A stretch of 64,000 nt of DNA from Candidatus Dadabacteria bacterium (GTDB lineage: Bacteria > Desulfobacterota_D > UBA1144 > Nemesobacterales > Nemesobacteraceae), in the NCBI GenBank assembly GCA_022827275.1, contig JAJDTG010000022.1, positions 1-64,000 of the forward strand, in the 5' to 3' direction. A model generated the notes under the pieces. It saw only the letters and a list, made by a program, of their open reading frames with translations. It had not been told where the DNA came from and searched no databases. Shown here piece by piece: positions 63,408-64,000 of the stretch (its first letter is position 1; each line of letters starts with the position of its first letter). The position numbers were made by a program, and so were the translations under genes.

Positions 63408-64000
63408 AAGGACTCTTAGTCGGAGCATAAAAACGCGTCGTCGGGTAAGCGAGATTGATATTGGGATGCTTTTCAAACTCGGCCAGTATTGCTTCCCAGA
63501 TAGTTTGCTCCGAGCCCCTTTTCTCTCTCGGGTTTATTATGTATCTCATCGAGAACAGCACTCCGCTGTCTCTTGTCGACATGTAAATCGCCGGGGTGAG
63601 CTTCGAGAAATGTATCATGTATCTCTCGGCGGCTAGGTGGAGTTGTTGTTCAGCCTGCTTTGAGGAGGATTCGATTTTTTCTTTAGCTATCCTCTCAAGG
63701 ATTTCGCGGGCCTTTCTCCAGTCGCTCTCAAACGTTATGAGGACCTGTATCTCATTCCATATGTAGTTAAAAGCACCATGGTAATTGGCGGTTCTTTCCT
63801 TCAGCACGTGGCTGTTGGGAATATGTATGATTCTTCCCGTGCTCTGCTCCGCTTCAACCCAGTTTCCGATCTCTACTATGCTGAACTGAAACAGCCTTAG
63901 GTCTATTACGTCTCCCTTTGTGTCTCCTATCTGTATGCGGTCCCCTATTACGAAAGGTTTTCTCCAGAGGATAAAGAACCAGCCGGCAATATTGGCTATG
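63406..64000 (-). CDS. MscS-family mechanosensitive channel, C-terminal part
   Basis: The minus-strand frame is open from the window edge to TAA at 63406 and is partial at its 5' end. The visible 198 codons begin in the pore-to-beta domain region (AGWFFILWRKPFVIGDRIQIGDTKGDVIDL), characteristic of MscS, and continue with IHIPNSHVLKE and a soluble C-terminal vestibule region. Such channels release solutes on hypo-osmotic shock. The transmembrane part lies outside the window, so its size and subclass are unknown. An ATG at 63807 is internal. Confidence 0.88.
   Translation of the reverse strand, partial: IANIAGWFFILWRKPFVIGDRIQIGDTKGDVIDLRLFQFSIVEIGNWVEAEQSTGRIIHIPNSHVLKERTANYHGAFNYIWNEIQVLITFESDWRKAREILERIAKEKIESSSKQAEQQLHLAAERYMIHFSKLTPAIYMSTRDSGVLFSMRYIINPREKRGSEQTIWEAILAEFEKHPNINLAYPTTRFYAPTKSP

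Overview
The window looks like a piece of chromosome from a free-living Gram-negative bacterium. Supporting this are an outer-membrane phosphate porin, lipoprotein and periplasmic signal sequences, PssA/Psd phospholipid synthesis, the GltBD/IlvNC/TrpFBA/ArgC amino-acid enzymes, and a class-A type RNase P RNA next to rnhA and a C4 zinc-ribbon coiled-coil gene. Gene style and order (ilvN-ilvC-psd-pssA, zinc-ribbon-rnhA-rnpB, enlarged PstC/PstA) resemble Deltaproteobacteria or a related candidate phylum such as Dadabacteria. That placement is a guess from gene content, not a computed one. No phage, transposase or CRISPR array was recognised.

Layout. 1-8.3 kb: a 36-bp perfect palindrome, a DMT exporter, then a surface-polysaccharide region (flippase, methyltransferase, two glycosyltransferases, a MacB/FtsX-type permease) containing an AT-rich two-gene patch at 3.9-5.7 kb. 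8.4-10.1 kb: an EF-hand protein, an ECF sigma factor, a small membrane protein (probable anti-sigma) and a CnrR-like metal-sensor protein. 10.3-14.7 kb: a DUF4143 ATPase, a Dph6-like PP-loop enzyme, a TerB-DnaJ protein and a DUF4403 protein. 15-17.9 kb: a TetR regulator with a visible promoter and operator, an aminotransferase and an M48 protease. 17.9-28.1 kb: a complete phosphate-starvation regulon, pstS-pstC-pstA-pstB-phoU, convergent phoB-phoR, and a divergent phosphate porin. Pho-box arrays of the TTAACA-N5 type precede both pstS and the porin.

28.2-36.9 kb: trpF-trpB-trpA, a DHH phosphoesterase, argC, an adenylating ligase with its own carrier protein, and nadE. 37-40.3 kb: a second DUF4143 ATPase with two operator-like palindromes, a CPBP protease, birA and a small unknown gene. 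40.4-47.8 kb: gltB-gltD and tyrS. 47.9-50.3 kb: a 5'-truncated higB with higA, RNase P RNA, rnhA, the zinc-ribbon gene and a CAU-anticodon tRNA. 50.3-56.9 kb: a BtuFCD-like ABC importer, a quinone-oxidoreductase-like enzyme, a YeiH-type transporter, a secreted nuclease, an ArfB-like factor and a CBS protein. 57-63.4 kb: bolA-grxD, ilvN-ilvC-psd-pssA and a double-domain M16 protease. 63.4-64 kb: the C-terminal part of an MscS channel that runs off the window.

Most genes are ordinary housekeeping functions. The most unusual signals are regulatory: the shared 9-nt-spaced palindromes at both DUF4143 start sites, the 11-bp-periodic Pho boxes, and the metal-sensor-type sigma operon with an EF-hand protein in front. 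Others are the ligase-carrier pair of unknown product, the methyltransferase with an in-frame TAG followed by open reading frame, and the rnhA stop codon abutting the 5' end of rnpB.
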